DNA of 64,000 nucleotides. Source: Ashinkailepas kermadecensis (Eukaryota > Arthropoda > Thecostraca > Neolepadidae). The stretch is taken from assembly GCA_034440615.1 (NCBI GenBank), contig JAOTOM010005154.1, forward strand, positions 1,026,001-1,090,000. The letters run 5' to 3'. Position numbers and translations under genes: made by a program. This document shows, piece by piece, positions 38,626 through 51,654 of the stretch. Position 1 is the first letter of the stretch, and every line of letters starts with the position of its first letter. The notes under the pieces were generated by a model that did no database searches, had not been told where the DNA came from, and saw only the letters and a list, made by a program, of their open reading frames with translations.

Positions 38626-41600
38626 CTTTTTCTCTTCGCTGCGGTGCAAGCTCCATTTTCAGCAGTTGCTTGCGTTGATATAGAAATGAATGTTCTTTGG
38701 ATGAGCTAAGATTCTGCGAATCACGTGAACGTTCGATCTTAGGTGCTTCTGTTGCATGCCGTGTGTCGGGTTCCATTATGTTGGCAGCCACGTGAGGAAC
38801 GTCATCACCAGGAACATCCCCAGTTTTCTTCACGTGCTGATGGTTATTAGAACGGATGCTGGGCTTCCATGTACGATGCTTGTCTTCATCCTCCGTGACT
38901 TCCGGTGTTAAATCCTTCATTTCAGGCACGTATGTAAAATTGGTGTCGTCCTCGCTCGACTGGACGCACTTTAGAGCTATCAGTTCCTTCCTGGCGTTCG
39001 GTGGCATCCTCGGCGCCAGGTAGACGGTGGTTTTCGAGCCCGTCCAGAGTTCTTCGTCATCGGAAAGCCGCCTCACCTTGGAAGGAGACTTGGTTGGTGG
39101 GATAATGGTGTAATTCTCCAGATTAAGCCACCTTGTGGAGGTCTTCGATGTCGAAGTCGGGATCGCCGCCCCTGGAAGCACGGCCTCGTTTGGTCGCAGG
39201 ATGCACGTGATGTTGAACTTGCCAACCTGACGAGCTATCGATGGCCTTTTCCGCGTAACGCCGTGCTCACGCGTGCTGTTGGGAAAAGATTCCTCTGAAA
39301 CTTCTGCGGGTCGCTGCAGTGCCTCTCCATCATCGCTGTTATCAGAGATGCTGTCTGTCTCCTGGCTAATCGTGTCTGGATCAAGCTTAGCTGTCGCTCT
39401 GTCCGGCTCGGCGGTGACAATAGCGTAGGATAGTTCCTCTGCAACTCTGCCATCCGCCGCAGGTGAAGCTTCCGCACAGCTTGCTGCACTGGTTCCCTCT
39501 ATACGAGAACCCTGGCTTGGATCATCAGTGGGACTATGCTGCTCTTGCAGCTCATCGATTATTTCTGCAAGATCTGCAGTTGGTGTTGGATAGTGGCCAG
39601 CCTCTATGGCGGTATCCCACATCTGAACCCACTCTGATACCGGCTGCTTGGATGGTGGATCTTGAACTTTTTGGCGCCAGGATGCAAATACCGTATTTTC
39701 GGGTGGCCTGCATCCTTTATGATTGGTGTCGTAGCTACTCTCTCCATCAGACATGCCCAGTTCCTCCGAGGGGGTGCGCAAATCATGCGGCAGTTCGTCG
39801 TGCATGTTTCCTGGCCTGAAGCTTTTCGCCTGGCTTTCATCTGCTTCCTTCCACGTCAGATCAACATCATAGCTTGCAAAGCTGTGTTCACGAATTTCAA
39901 GGATTTCCTCAACAGGCGACGTCCTGTTTGGCGGCGGCGTCCTCGGCAGCAGGCCCTCCGGAGCATTCGAACCCAGAACTGCACCGGGATATGCCAGTGT
40001 CGGCCATTCCTCCAGCAACGGCAAAGTGTCGTCAGAAGCGTCACACGTGCGCTGCTCCACATCTCCAGGCTGACCAGAGCAAGGCTCAGCGTCTGCGTCG
40101 GCCAGGACCACACGTTCCACCACCACCTCGCCTGACGCTTGTCTCAATTTGTCGGCCAATGCCTGCTGTCCCGTGAATGTATCGCCGTTCGCATCGTCCT
40201 TTTCTCCAGAAGCGTTAGCCTTGGCGTCAGGGTCAGGTGAAGCAGTGCGCTGCTGACGTTCAACGCTGGTTACGTTCTTTGATTCGGGGGTGCTTGCAGG
40301 ACCATCCGCGCCTTGTTCATCGATATAGTTTTTAGCTGTAGTGATTTCGTGGCAAGGTTTGGTCGAAACTCGTTCTGCTACAGTTAGGACTGGCCCAGCA
40401 TAATCGACGTGTGTGTCCAGCCGAGTCGACAATGACATATTTGGCGATGGCTCTGGAGCATTTTCTACCTGAATATCGATTAGCTCAATGGCATCACCAG
40501 TTCTAATTACGATGGAATCTGCAGTGACATTCATCTGATCTGAAACCAGGTCCCGAGCGAGACGTGCCTGATAAGAAATTGGCTGCGCGGTGGGGTCCAC
40601 ATGAACTAGAATTGGCTCTATTCTAATATCAGTGTCCACTGCTTCTAGTTCCGTGTCGTGATCGGCCTCCAACATTGTCGCCGTGGCGCAGCCTGTCTCG
40701 ACGTGGACGGCATCTGTTATGTGATGTACTTCGACTGGGACAGAATCTGTTGCATGCTGGGTCTCTAGTACGATTTTATCTATTTCCCGATGCTCAGTAA
40801 ATGTCTCAGTTGGGCGATGCTCGGCAGAGCCATGGTCGCTGTCCGACGAGCATTCGCCGAAGCTGGTTGAATTCGACTGATCATCGTCGGGATGGGCTGA
40901 ATCTGAATGGTGACAGTTCGAATCACGAGTTCCTTGTGTGTGCGGTTGCGCACTGGCGAACGAAGGCAGCAGCGTCTTCAAGAGAGGAGAGGGACAGCGA
41001 TACCGGATCTGTGGCAGACCGAGGTAAACTTTGCTGCGCACCTGCGTTCCCTGCAGTTGATATCTGGGCTCACGAGGGGGTTCAAAATTGGAGTAGTTAT
41101 CGCTATGCTTCCGAGTGGGCTTGCTGGTACTCGGTGCACGTTCATCGAGTGACACATCATATCGATGGATGACAGGCGACGTGGAGTGGTTCACCTGTGG
41201 CTTTTCATCCGTGGTTTTCTCCCCTGTCATAGGAATTCCCGATGTACTTTGGAGCACAGGAACAAGTGTCGCCATCGGTTCGCTTGATACGGTGATATGC
41301 TCCAAGCTATGTCCATCGCTACCGTTGGCACCTGAATCATGCCCGCTGTCTTCATGAGAGGAAACACCAGGTGCTCCTGCCACGTTGTCAGCGATTCTTT
41401 CAGAGAGATGTCGTGAGTACTCGACAGCCACATCAGAGTGATGCACCTCGGTGACATCGATATGTTTCATGCACTCAGGCAGCCGCGAATGAGCCGGTAG
41501 AGTTGATGAGACCGCAACTTCAAGAGCATTCTCAACTCTTGTCGTTTCGGAACGTTTTGAATGCAGCTGTGGTGCAGACCCCTGCTCATCTCTTCCCGAA

Positions 41601-44600
41601 TGCAATGAGTTATCTTCTGAGTCTGATGGAGATGGAGTGGCATGGCGCGTGGTAGTGTCAGCTTCTGTCTCAGACATGGTGTATTTCACTGTCTCCAACT
41701 GTTCTTCGGCTACACCGCTGATATTTACGTTTCCAGTTATACTCCTGTCAGCTGTGTGCGGTTTCTGTCTGCTAGCGACTACCGACGACTCCCGGATTAC
41801 ACGATCACATGGTGAACCCGATACGCCAGGTATGCCCTGGTCAAGCCCAGCTTCAGGTTCTTCAGTGCTAAATCGCGTTGGTCCCTGCTGGACGACTACC
41901 TTATCGTCAGTTGGTGATGGGCACTGCGGTGACAAACCACGCTTCTGGTGCTCCTTGGCTGCTTTCGGCTTGTTGCTGGAGTGATGTAGGATGTCCTCAA
42001 TTGAAGAATATTCTGATGAGGTTCGGTGAGTTGCATGCGACGAATCACTATCGTGGAAGACCTCACCCTCTTTCTCATCTCTTTCCTGTCGCGTAGTCAC
42101 AATTGCAACAGCATGTCCTGAATTGCTGTCACTGGAGCTCGTGGAGGATGTAGAGAGAAATCTCGTCCCCTGCACATGTCTGCTTCGTTCCACAATTGCT
42201 GCGCCATCCACGAAGGGTTTTTCCCGGGACTCAACAGTGCAATTCTCATCGCCGAATTCTGTGTCTCTGCTTTCATCTGAAGACTGTTTGGCATCCCTGG
42301 TGTTTTCAGAATCGCTCCCATGGAACGCCTCGCTGTCCTTCTCATCCGCTTCCTGACGCGTAGTCGCAGGTACAACAGCATGTCCTGAGCTGCCGCGACT
42401 GGAGCTCGTGGAGGATGTAGAGAGAAATCTCGTCCCCGGCACATGTCTACTTCTTTCCACAATTGCTGCATCATCCTCTAAGGTGTTTTTCTGAGCATGC
42501 ATATTACAATTTTTACTGCCTGATTTTGTGCCTCTGATTTCATTTGCAGACTGAACACCTCTGGCATTTTCAGAGTCGTTTTCAAATTTAGTTTCGTAGT
42601 CATCTACAATGGTGGGCTCCAGTGGCTCTGTGTCGCATGCGTCCTCGTTGCTGCTGGTTTTGAGCGCGGAAGGCCTTCCAAAACCCATCGAACTTTCAAA
42701 ACTCTTTTGCTCTTGATGTGGCACGGGCAATCCATCTACTATATGGAGCGGAATGGTGCTTTCATAAGACACGCGTGCTTCCAAGGTTTGCTCACGCCGT
42801 GGATGGGATAATGCCTCACATCCGTCTCTCTCATGAGGAATGTTCAGCACATGCAGCTCCTTCTTTGACTCAGATAGAGGAGCGTGGATCCAGTTCGCTG
42901 GTTCGTCAATGGTGTCCTGTATGATCAGCTTTGGGTGCCGATCGAATTTCTCTCCACGTTTTTGATCACATGGGGAAGGAGGTGGCACTTCTATAACCTC
43001 AACTATGTCCATCCAGCTTATTTTCACACCTCTTTCCTCATTAGGGTTTGCATCCTCTCCCACCTGGTCGTCAGTCTGTTTGTGCTTGCTTTCCATGTGC
43101 AGTAGCTTTCCGTGGCCTTCACGTAATGCGGCATTGCCCACCTGTTGATCCGCTGAGTCATCGTCGTCTTCAACAGATTCTCGATTGATTGACGCCTCCT
43201 CGTTATCTGGAGAATTGTCCAGGTTGACTTCTTTTAGCATATGCAACTCATTTCCCTCTGCAGGCGTGTCTGAAGCAACATCGTCTTTGTCAGAATTCCT
43301 ACGAACTGGTGTGAGCTGCCCATCGCCAGTTTCTTCGTGGGATCCGTCCCGCCGCTCTATGGCAAAAGATTCTTCCGCGTCAGACACTACGCGCTCCTCT
43401 GCAACGCTCACCAAAGTTCCTTCATCCGAAACGAAGCTGTCCAGGCTATTTTGGCTGCCAAAGCTCTCACTGTTGCTTGAACCTCGAAGAAACCGTTTGC
43501 CCTCCTTTCGAGATATCTTTCGTCGTTGGTGAATTTCGACCTCCCTCTGCGATTCACAGTTTGGAACATCAACGGTGCAAATCAGTTCTTCGTCTGTATT
43601 TCTTCGCGTTAATGGAGGCTTGAACGTATACACTGTGTGTGAGTTGGGGCTGTTGACACTGCCCTGGTCCACCGTTGCCAGATCCTTCGGGTGACCTTCG
43701 TCAATAGACGACGCCACAGAAATGCGCTCGCACCAGCTTATTTTCTTTCTGGGAGGAGTGGAAGTGGTCGTAGTTTTCTGTGTATTTGAACTTGAACTTT
43801 GGTCAGACGAACCACCCTGCTTCACAGTTCCGGAGATGGTTTCGCTGCTTGGAGCTTCGTCTTCCGTGACTCTGAGATGCTCTGATTCCTTGCCCACGGT
43901 ATCACATACGGCAGACGACTGAATTTCACTCGCGTCAGTTTCTTTGATGTTCCGTGTGCTTGATACCCGGACACTGCCTTCCGGAAGTCTGTTCTTTTCG
44001 CTGGTCTTCTGGCGAGTCACCTCGACTGGCGGATCAACTGACGGCATGTCCTCCGCTGGCGACCTCGGACTGGCATCAGGCTCTGTTGGCGCCGGACTGT
44101 GCGTCACGTCGATCATGCTGGCAGTGATGCTACCGAGTGTCGGAATGCTAGCATTGCGGTCGTCATGGTGCTCTTGCTTCCGATGAATGGATTTGTTGCG
44201 TTGATTGCAGTCGGTTCCAGCATCGTTCGAGGGAAGATAAGATCGCTCCTTTCCCATTATTATCACTGCTGAATCTTCTGGTGTACTGAAATGTGTCGAC
44301 GTGGTGGTTACTGGTGGATCGCCGGCATTGCCTCCCAAGGATTCGGTTGCATAGCTTTCATCATGCGTGTTCCCGGCTTCCTGCAACACGCCCAACTCCG
44401 TCATTTCCAGTTGTTGATCTTCATTCTCCAATGTGTTGTGCATGGCTTTGCAGGGAGCGGGCTCAATGTTCTCGACCACATTAGCTGGCGCCTTGTCGGA
44501 GCTAAGCTGTGCCAAGTCTGTTCGCTCAGGTTCCAGATCACATGGTGGTGGTCTCTCGTCTTGGTCGGCGGAAGTGCCTTGAGTTGTTTTCGGGAGGCTG

Positions 44601-47600
44601 GTGCTCTGAGAACAAGGCAGGTCTTCGGCCAGTGCACGATAGATGAACGTCTCATGGGAAGCTGAACGGTCGGCGGGCGCAGCCCCCGGCGGGCAGAAGG
44701 TCTCCTCCACGGACAGCTCCCGTAGCGTGGACAGAGCGCACAGCGGCGGCCGCGACGCACCAGCCGCCGCCGGCTGTCTCTCGTCCAGCACGACATCCAC
44801 CGGGAACGGGCTGCCGTTCACGTGCCGGCCGCAGCTGACCACGGAGATGTCGAGACGGCCGGCGGTGGGCGGCCGGTACCACACCGCCACCGAGTCGGCC
44901 GACACCAGGTAGCCCACCACGATGGTGGAGCGGAGGCGGCCGCTGCCGGCCACCGGCGGCGACGCTGTGTCGTCCAGGTCACGCCGCGTCGGGCACCTGT
45001 CGGTCAGCAGCTGGGCGAAGTAGTCGCCCGACGCCGACTGCATCTCCAGCAGCAGGTGCAGCCGGCCGGCGCGCGGCAGTCGCACGATGAAGTGTGCCGT
45101 CTGGCCGCGTCGCGCCGACATCAGACCGGCGCCGGCCGCGGCCGCGCCGTCGTCCGTCGTGTCCTGCTCGGCGGGCTGGACGTCCGTCGTGTCCTGCTCG
45201 GCGGGCTGGACGTCCGTCGTGTCCTGCTCGGCGGGCTGGACGTCCGTCGTGTCCTGCTCGGCGGGCTGGACGTCCGTCGTGTTCTGCTCGGCGGGCTGGA
45301 CGTCTGTCGTGTCCTGCTCGGCGGGCTGGGCGTCCGTCGTGTCCTGCTCGGCGGGCTGGACGTCCGTCGTATACTGCTCGGCGGGATGAGAGTCAGTCGT
45401 GTGCTGCTCGGCGAGCTGGAAGTCCGTCGTATACTGCTCGGCGGGCTGGGCGTCCGTCGTGTCCTGCTCGGCGGGCTGGACGTCCGTCGTGTCCTGCTCG
45501 GCGGGCTGGGCGTCCGTCGTGTCCTGCTCGGCGGGATGAGCGTCCGTCGTGTGCTGCTCGGCGAGCTGGAAGTCCGTCGTATACTGCTCGGCGGGATGAG
45601 CGTCAGTCGTGTGCTGCTCGGCGAGCTGGAAGTCCGTCGTATACTGCTCGGCGGGCTGGACGTCCGTCGTGTCCTGCTCGGCGGGATGAGCGTCCGTCGT
45701 GTCCTGCTCGGAGGGATGAGCGTCCGTCGTGTCCTGCTCGGCGGGCTGGACGTCCATCGTGTCCTGCTTGGCGAGCTGGACGTCCGTCGCATCATGCTCG
45801 GCGGTCTGGGCGTCCGTCGTGTCTTGCTCGGCAGGCTGGACGTCCGTCGTGTGCTGCTCGGCGGGCTGGACGTCCGTCGTGTGCTGCTGGGCGGTCTGGA
45901 TGTCCGTTACGTCCTGCTCTGAGGGATGAGCGTCCGTCGTGTCCTGCTCGGCGGGCTGGACGTCCATCGTGTCCTACTGACGTCGTAAGCTCGGGGTCTG
46001 GGCGGTGTTGTTCGGGGCTGGACGTCCGTGTGTGCTGCTCGGCTGGGCGTCCGTCTGTGCTGCTGGGCGGTCTGGATGTCCGTCACGTCCTGCTCTGAGG
46101 GATGAGCGTCCGTCGTGCCCTGCTCGGCGGGCTGGACGTCCGTCGTGTCCTGCTCGGAGGAATGAGCGTCCGTTGTGTCCTGCTCGGCGGGCTGGACGTC
46201 CGTTTTGTTCTGCTCGCCGGGCTGGACGTCCGTCGTGTCCTGCTTGGCGGGCTGGACGTCCGTCGTATCCTTCTCGGCGGTCTGGGCGTTCGTCGTGTCC
46301 TGCTCGGCGGGCTGGACGCCCATCGTGTCCTGCTCGGCAGGCTGGACGTCCGTCGTGTCCTGCTCGGCGGGATGAGCGTCAGTCGTGTGCTGCTCGGCGA
46401 GCTGGAAGTCCGTCGTATACTGCTCGGCGGGCTGGGCGTCCGTCGTGTCCTGCTCGGCGGGATGAGCGTCCGTCGTGTCCTGCTCGGCGGGCTGGAAGTC
46501 CGTCGTATACTGCTCGGCGGGCTGGACGTCCGTCGTGTCCTGCTCGGCGGGATGAGCGTCCGTCGTGTCCTGCTCGGCGGGTTGGGCGTCCGTCGTGTCC
46601 TGCTCGGCGGGCTGGGCGTCCGTCGTGTCCTGCTCGGCGGGATGAGCGTCCGTCGTGTCCTGCTCGGCGGGCTGGACGTCCATCGTGTCCTGCTTGGCGA
46701 GCTGGACGTCCGTCGCATCATGCTCGGCGGTCTGGGCGTCCGTCGTGTCTTGTTCGGCAGGCTGGACGTCCGTCGTGTGCTGCTCGGCTGGCTGGACGTC
46801 CGTCGTGTGCTGCTCGGCGGTCTGGATGTCCGTCACGTCCTGCTCTGAGGGATGAGCGTCCGTCGTGCCCTGCTCGGCGGGCTGGACGTCCGTCGTGTCC
46901 TGCTCGGAGGAATGAGCGTCCGTTGTGTCCTGCTCGGCGGGCTGGACGTCCGTTTTGTTCTGCTCGCCGGGCTGGACGTCCGTCGTGTCCTGCTCGGATG
47001 GATGAGCGTCCGTCGTGCCCTGCTCGGCGGGCTGGACGTCCGTCGTGTCCTGCTTGGCGGGCTGGACGTCCGTCGTATCCTTCTCGGCGGTCTGGGCGTT
47101 CGTCGTGTCCTGCTCGGCGGGCTGGACGCCCATCGTGTCCTGCTCGGCAGGCTGGACGTCCGTCGTGTCCTGCTCGGTGGGATGAGCGTCCGTCGTGTGC
47201 TGCTCGGCGGGCTGGACGTCCGTCGTGTCCTGCTCGGCGGGCTGGGCGTCCGTCGTGTCCTGCTCGGCGGGCTGGACGTCCGTCGTGTCCTGCTCGGCGG
47301 GCTGGGCGTCCGTCGTGTCCTGCTCGGCGGGATGAGCGTCCGTCGTGTGCTGCTCGGCGAGCTGGAAGTCCGTCGTATACTGCTCGGCGGGATGAGCGTC
47401 AGTCGTGTGCTGCTCGGCGAGCTGGAAGTCCGTCGTATACTGCTCGGCGGGCTGGACCCGTCTCTCGGATGAGCGTCCGTCGTGTCCTGCTCGGAGGGAT
47501 GAGCGTCCGTCGTGTCCTGCTCGGCGGGCTGGACGTCCATCGTGTCCTGCTTGGCGAGCTGGACGTCCGTCGCATCATGCTCGGCGGTCTGGGCGTCCGT

Positions 47601-48734
47601 CGTGTCTTGCTCGGCAGGCTGGACGTCCGTCGTGTGCTGCTCGGCGGGCTGGACGTCCGTCGTGTGCTGCTCGGCGGTCTGGATGTCCGTCACGTCCTGC
47701 TCTGAGGGATGAGCGTCCGTCGTGCCCTGCTCGGCGGGCTGGACGTCCGTCGTGTCCTGCTCGGAGGAATGAGCGTCCGTTGTGTCCTGCTCGGCGGGCT
47801 GGACGTCCGTTTTGTTCTGCTCGCCGGGCTGGACGTCCGTCGTGTCCTGCTCGGATGGATGAGCGTCCGTCGTGCCCTGCTCGGCGGGCTGGACGTCCGT
47901 CGTGTCCTGCTTGGCGGGCTGGACGTCCGTCGTATCCTTCTCGGCGGTCTGGGCGTTCGTCGTGTCCTGCTCGGCGGGCTGGACGCCCATCGTGTCCTGC
48001 TCGGCAGGCTGGACGTCCGTCGTGTCCTGCTCGGTGGGTTGGGCGTCCGTCGTGCCCTGCTCCGCGGGCTGGACGCCCGTCGTGTCCTGCTCGGCGGGCT
48101 GGACGTCCGTCGTGTGCTGCTCGGCAGGCTGGGCGTCCGTCGTGTCCTGCTCGGAGGGATGAGCGTCCGTTGTGTCCTGCTTAGCGGGCTGGATGTCCGT
48201 CACGTTCTGCTCTGAGGGATGAGCGTCCGTCGTGCCCTGCTCGGCGGGCTGGACATCCGTCGTATCCTGCTTGGCGGGCTGGATGTCCGTCACGTCCTGC
48301 TCGGATGGATGAGCGTCCGTCGTGCCCTGCTCGGCGGGCTGGACGTCCGTCGTGTCCTGCTTGGCGGGCTGGACGTCCGTCGTATCCTTCTCGGCGGTCT
48401 GGGCGTTCGTCGTGTCCTGCTCGGCGGGCTGGACGCCCGTCGTGTCCTGCTCGATGGGTTGGGCGTCCGTCGTGCCCTGCTCGGCAGGCTGGACATCCGT
48501 CGTGTCCTGCTCGGCGGGATGAGCGCCCGTCGTGTCCTGCTTGGCGGGCTGGATGTCCGTCACGTCCTGCTCGGCGGGCTGGACGTCCGTCGTGTCCTGC
48601 TCGGCGGGCTGGGTGTCCGCTTGGGTCGACGAGACGAAACGCTGCAGTCGGTCTGCAGACTCTTTCAGCGCTGACACGTACTCGATCAGCCGTGTCTCCT
48701 CCCGACCGGACACGACGTCCGTCGCTGACAGGCA
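38626..48734 (-). CDS. Giant exon of the filamin-like gene: CH2 end, decapeptide repeats, filamin-type repeat, long disordered region
   Basis: Acceptor GCGTTCCAG ends at 48735, with first codon TGC in phase 0. Donor AAAAG|GTAACA at 38626 leaves one base. Residues 1-26 (CLSATDVVSG, REETRLIEYVSAL) finish a CH2 domain begun at 54882-54638. Residues about 37-1195 are decapeptide repeats. About 1200-1315 is a filamin-type Ig repeat (GAGLMSARRGQTAHFIVRL; VAVWYRPPTAGRLDISVV; HVNGSPFPVDV). The remaining roughly 2050 residues are polar, acidic, S/T-rich and probably disordered, with two KISW motifs and RRNTDEEL / RRLSDDEEL sites that look like PKA targets. The frame breaks at about 47455-47470 and 45970-46060, both inside the repeats. 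The last 7.3 kb (to 45967) is open without a stop. The protein is probably cytoplasmic and actin-linked (inference). Confidence 0.85.
42050..42583 (-). repeat. In-frame 267-bp coding duplication in the disordered region
   Basis: Two copies of an 89-residue segment containing AAIVERSRHV and GTRFLSTSSTSSS, 267 bp apart. DNA is highly similar in the core (42117-42220 against 42384-42483) and diverged at the edges, so the duplication is older than the decapeptide expansion. Confidence 0.88.
45150..48625 (-). repeat. Coding 30-bp minisatellite, about 116 copies, with higher-order structure
   Basis: Unit encodes AEQDTTDVQP with variants DAHPSEQ, DVQLAKQ, DIQPAKQ, NAQTAEK and DFQLAEQ. Blocks of variants recur in the same order: the GTCACGTCCTGCTCTGAGGG marker returns at about 46078, 46828 and 47688, giving higher-order units of roughly 750-860 bp. 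The unit lacks stops in most antisense frames, hence large spurious frames on the plus strand. A run of small deletions at 45970-46060 and an anomalous CTGGACCCGTCTCTCGGATG at 47455-47474 break the frame. Confidence 0.97.
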
Positions 48735-49260
48735 CTGGAACGCAGGGCACCACGTCTGTCACTGAGACCGGCACTGGAAGCATTAGAAACACAGCACGAC
48801 ATCTGTCACTGACAGACACTGAAAACACATCACCACGTCTGTTGCTGGCACGCGCTGGAAGCACTAGAAATACAGCGCCAAGTTTGTAGCTGACACGCAC
48901 TGGAAGCACTAGAAGCACAGCACTACGTCTGTCCCTCAAACCGGCACTGGAAGCGCTAGACACACAGCACCACGTCTGTCACTGAGACAGGCACTGGAAG
49001 CACTAGAAACACAGCACCACATCTGTCACTGAGACCGGTACTTGAAACACTAGAAACACAGCACCACATCTGTCACTGAGGCATGCACTGGAACATACGG
49101 CACCACGTCTGCCAATGAGTAGGCGTATTCGTCACTTGCAGGCACAGGAACGAATAGACCGCATCCGTCACTTTCAGAAATGTGAAGTCCACATCACATG
49201 CATCACTGGCAGGAACCGGAGACACACAATGTTAGCCAGTCACTGGCCTGATTGCAATAA
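48735..49260 (-). repeat. Splice-acceptor array of the giant exon, unit about 45-50 bp
   Basis: The true exon start on the minus strand reads TTCCAG|TGCCTGTCAG, then CGACGGACGTCGTG. Upstream in the intron about nine diverged copies read CTTCCAGTGCCGGTCTCAGT followed by GACAGACGTGGTG. They match the acceptor and the first roughly 25 exon bases. Copies fade beyond 49260, with traces to about 49740 (CACTGACAGG). Many copies keep CAG at the boundary position. Confidence 0.8.
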
Positions 49261-51530
49261 CTATCATGACTGGCAGTGACTGAGAGCGCGCAGCATCACC
49301 ACTGCTGCACGACCATGCACCACGCACGACCATGCACCACGCACGACCATGCACAATGCACGGCCATCACAGTAGGGACACACAATACGGTTCTAACTGG
49401 CATGGACTGGAAATGCACAACACCACGTCTATCACCGTATGTGAATAGAAACACATCACGTCAGTCACTGACAGGCGACTACGACCACAACTATAAATTT
49501 CAGGATATGGAAGCAGCCACATCAATCGGTTTCATGAACTGCACAGCGTGCATCACTGTTTGGGTCAAGCTCGCCACACCAATCGGCAGGGACGGGAAAC
49601 ACACAGCCCGTGTTGTCCACTCACAGGAACTGCCCATACCAGCACCAGATCCGCCACTGACAAGAAATACCCACACGAACATTGCATCTGCCACTGACAG
49701 GAAATGCGAATGCACAGGACCACATGCGTCACTGACAAGAACTACATGGCAGTACCTAAAAGCAGCACCCTGCTTCGGTCATAAATTGTGCGGACTGGTG
49801 CTGTTGTTTTCTGAAATTCGTAGGCCAATGTGCAACCGATCTCCAATGAAGAGTTAGTGATTGTCAAATATTTCCCCAAACTGATATCCTCTCCAGGCAA
49901 TTTGTCACTGAAGCTTGTAGGTTAAGTTTTTGGCAACCAGATTACCTCACACACGTGAATTTAATGTTTGCTGATCAGCTTCATTAATTAAGTTTAATAA
50001 TGTGGTTGGGAAGTGAATGTCAATGTACAACTCATTTAGATATATATCTCCTTTATTCAGCAAATAACTTAGGAAACGATGATGCCGAGGCTACAATTAA
50101 TGGAATTAAACTTCCATCTTACTATATATTACTAGCCGCATCCTACGTATGCTACTACTACTTACTACTACTATTACCCACTTATGCTTAAAAGCAGAAT
50201 ATGAAGCATCAATCTAGCTCCGTGGATGACCAAACGCATGAAATCCTATCGCGTCGAAATGTCTGTAAAATGGCGGTGGGTACACAACATGCGTGGCAAT
50301 GCTGCCATTTCGGGCACGAGCTTCTTATTAATGTGTTTAGCTGTGCCTAGCTGCATACAGAGATTTTGGGAGGCACTGGGCAGTTGGCGCGACGAAAACG
50401 TGTCTATAAAATTATGAGCAGATAGCATGTGCTTCAGAGGCACGCATGCCAAAGGGAACACGTTTGCGGCATTTACATGCCAAATCAAACATTTGTTAGT
50501 TGGTATTTGTTACTGGTGATCCAATGCCTCTTCTAATTGAACTGGCTTGAAAAAAAAAATAATTAGAGGTGTTATGAAAATAACCCATTAGGACACCTTT
50601 TGGGTTTACAAGGCGAAATATAATACAAGTTCATATGAATGCGAAAATCAGGCTTGCAGTTCAGTGAGCATTGAACACTAATGGTCGAATAGAAAGACAC
50701 ACCCACTGAAATTCATCTTTCTGATCTTTGTGCCTGAAAGCAATGTTTTGCCACAAGATCTACAGTAGGCATTGTGCAATACAAAACAAATGGCGTCCAC
50801 AAAGCAGAGTCTCGAGTTGCTAGACGGTAAACACAATTATTGAGTGTCGTGACATCCCTTATGTGTATTCTTACACTGAGAAAAGGGGAAAGCATCACAA
50901 GAGAGTGATCTGCCGATACCTTGCGAATTTTACCACTAACTGACTCGTGATCACCGGTGCCAATGTCAGACAGGAAGCTGATGGACTGCCTCGGCGTGAC
51001 GTAGTGGTCATGTGGTGAAGTTGTTTTACTTTTTGACTATTGTCCAGTGCAATGGAAACGACGCCTGTGATTTCACTAGCCATACAATCTCGCTGCATCT
51101 AGTATTCCCTCATTTCTAATTTTGTCTTGTGCATGCAAGTATGGCTGGCTTTAGTACTAGAACCAGCCAATGCTACCAGCCCTGGTAGGAAGCTATGCTT
51201 ATAGGGTGCTACCACGATTTGATTTGCTGTCTGCAGCTGATATTAATGATACATTAAATGAGAGAAAATCGACCAACAGCAAACCAGTGATTGGTATTAA
51301 CGAAATCTGCTGAGTACCTATCCCGCCATATCTCAGAAACAGTGGTGAGAACGCCAGAAGATCTCCTAATCAACTTTTGGACCATGTTCCGACGGAGTTA
51401 TTTGTGGCAATGATGAAGTTTGACGAAGGAAGGTACAAGGCGAAGAGTTTACTCACAATGAAGTATGACGTCAACAGGTGCGTCAAAAAACAATGAGGAT
51501 TTTAAATTTATGACAGCTGTAGACGCCCTG
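49261..51530. other. Intron sequence, no gene recognised
   Basis: Three copies of CACGACCATGCAC-type text at 49308-49355. Otherwise AT-rich with no exon seen. Confidence 0.5.
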
Positions 51531-51654
51531 GAGTGAACGAAACTTTTATAACTGCACTAAAACTCCAAAACGAGTGAACGAGACTTTCATAACTGCAATA
51601 AAACTCCCAAACGAGTGAACGAGACTTTCATAACTGCACTAAAACTCCCAAAAT
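51531..51654. repeat. 41-bp tandem repeat, 3 copies
   Basis: Units GAGTGAACGAGACTTTCATA followed by ACTGCACTAAAACTCCCAAAA, with a few substitutions. Confidence 0.97.

Noticed and set aside
46833..48713. Separate small genes for each of the three repeat-bearing minus-strand frames
   Set aside because: All three encode the same decapeptide in successive frames, and the breaks coincide with anomalous repeat units. One exon with frame errors is simpler.
48714..48733. Acceptor CCTGTCAG at 48725 as the start of the giant exon
   Set aside because: It would need a phase that the CH2 donor CAACCG|GTCAGT does not supply. GCGTTCCAG at 48735 is in phase and adds CLSA, which suits the CH2 alignment.
44822..48889. 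Long plus-strand frames rich in GGLDVRRVLL or RRAGRPSCPA (up to about 566 codons)
   Set aside because: They are antisense readings of the 30-bp coding minisatellite, which has no stops in those frames. The minus-strand frame continues into a CH2 end and a filamin-type repeat, and these do not.
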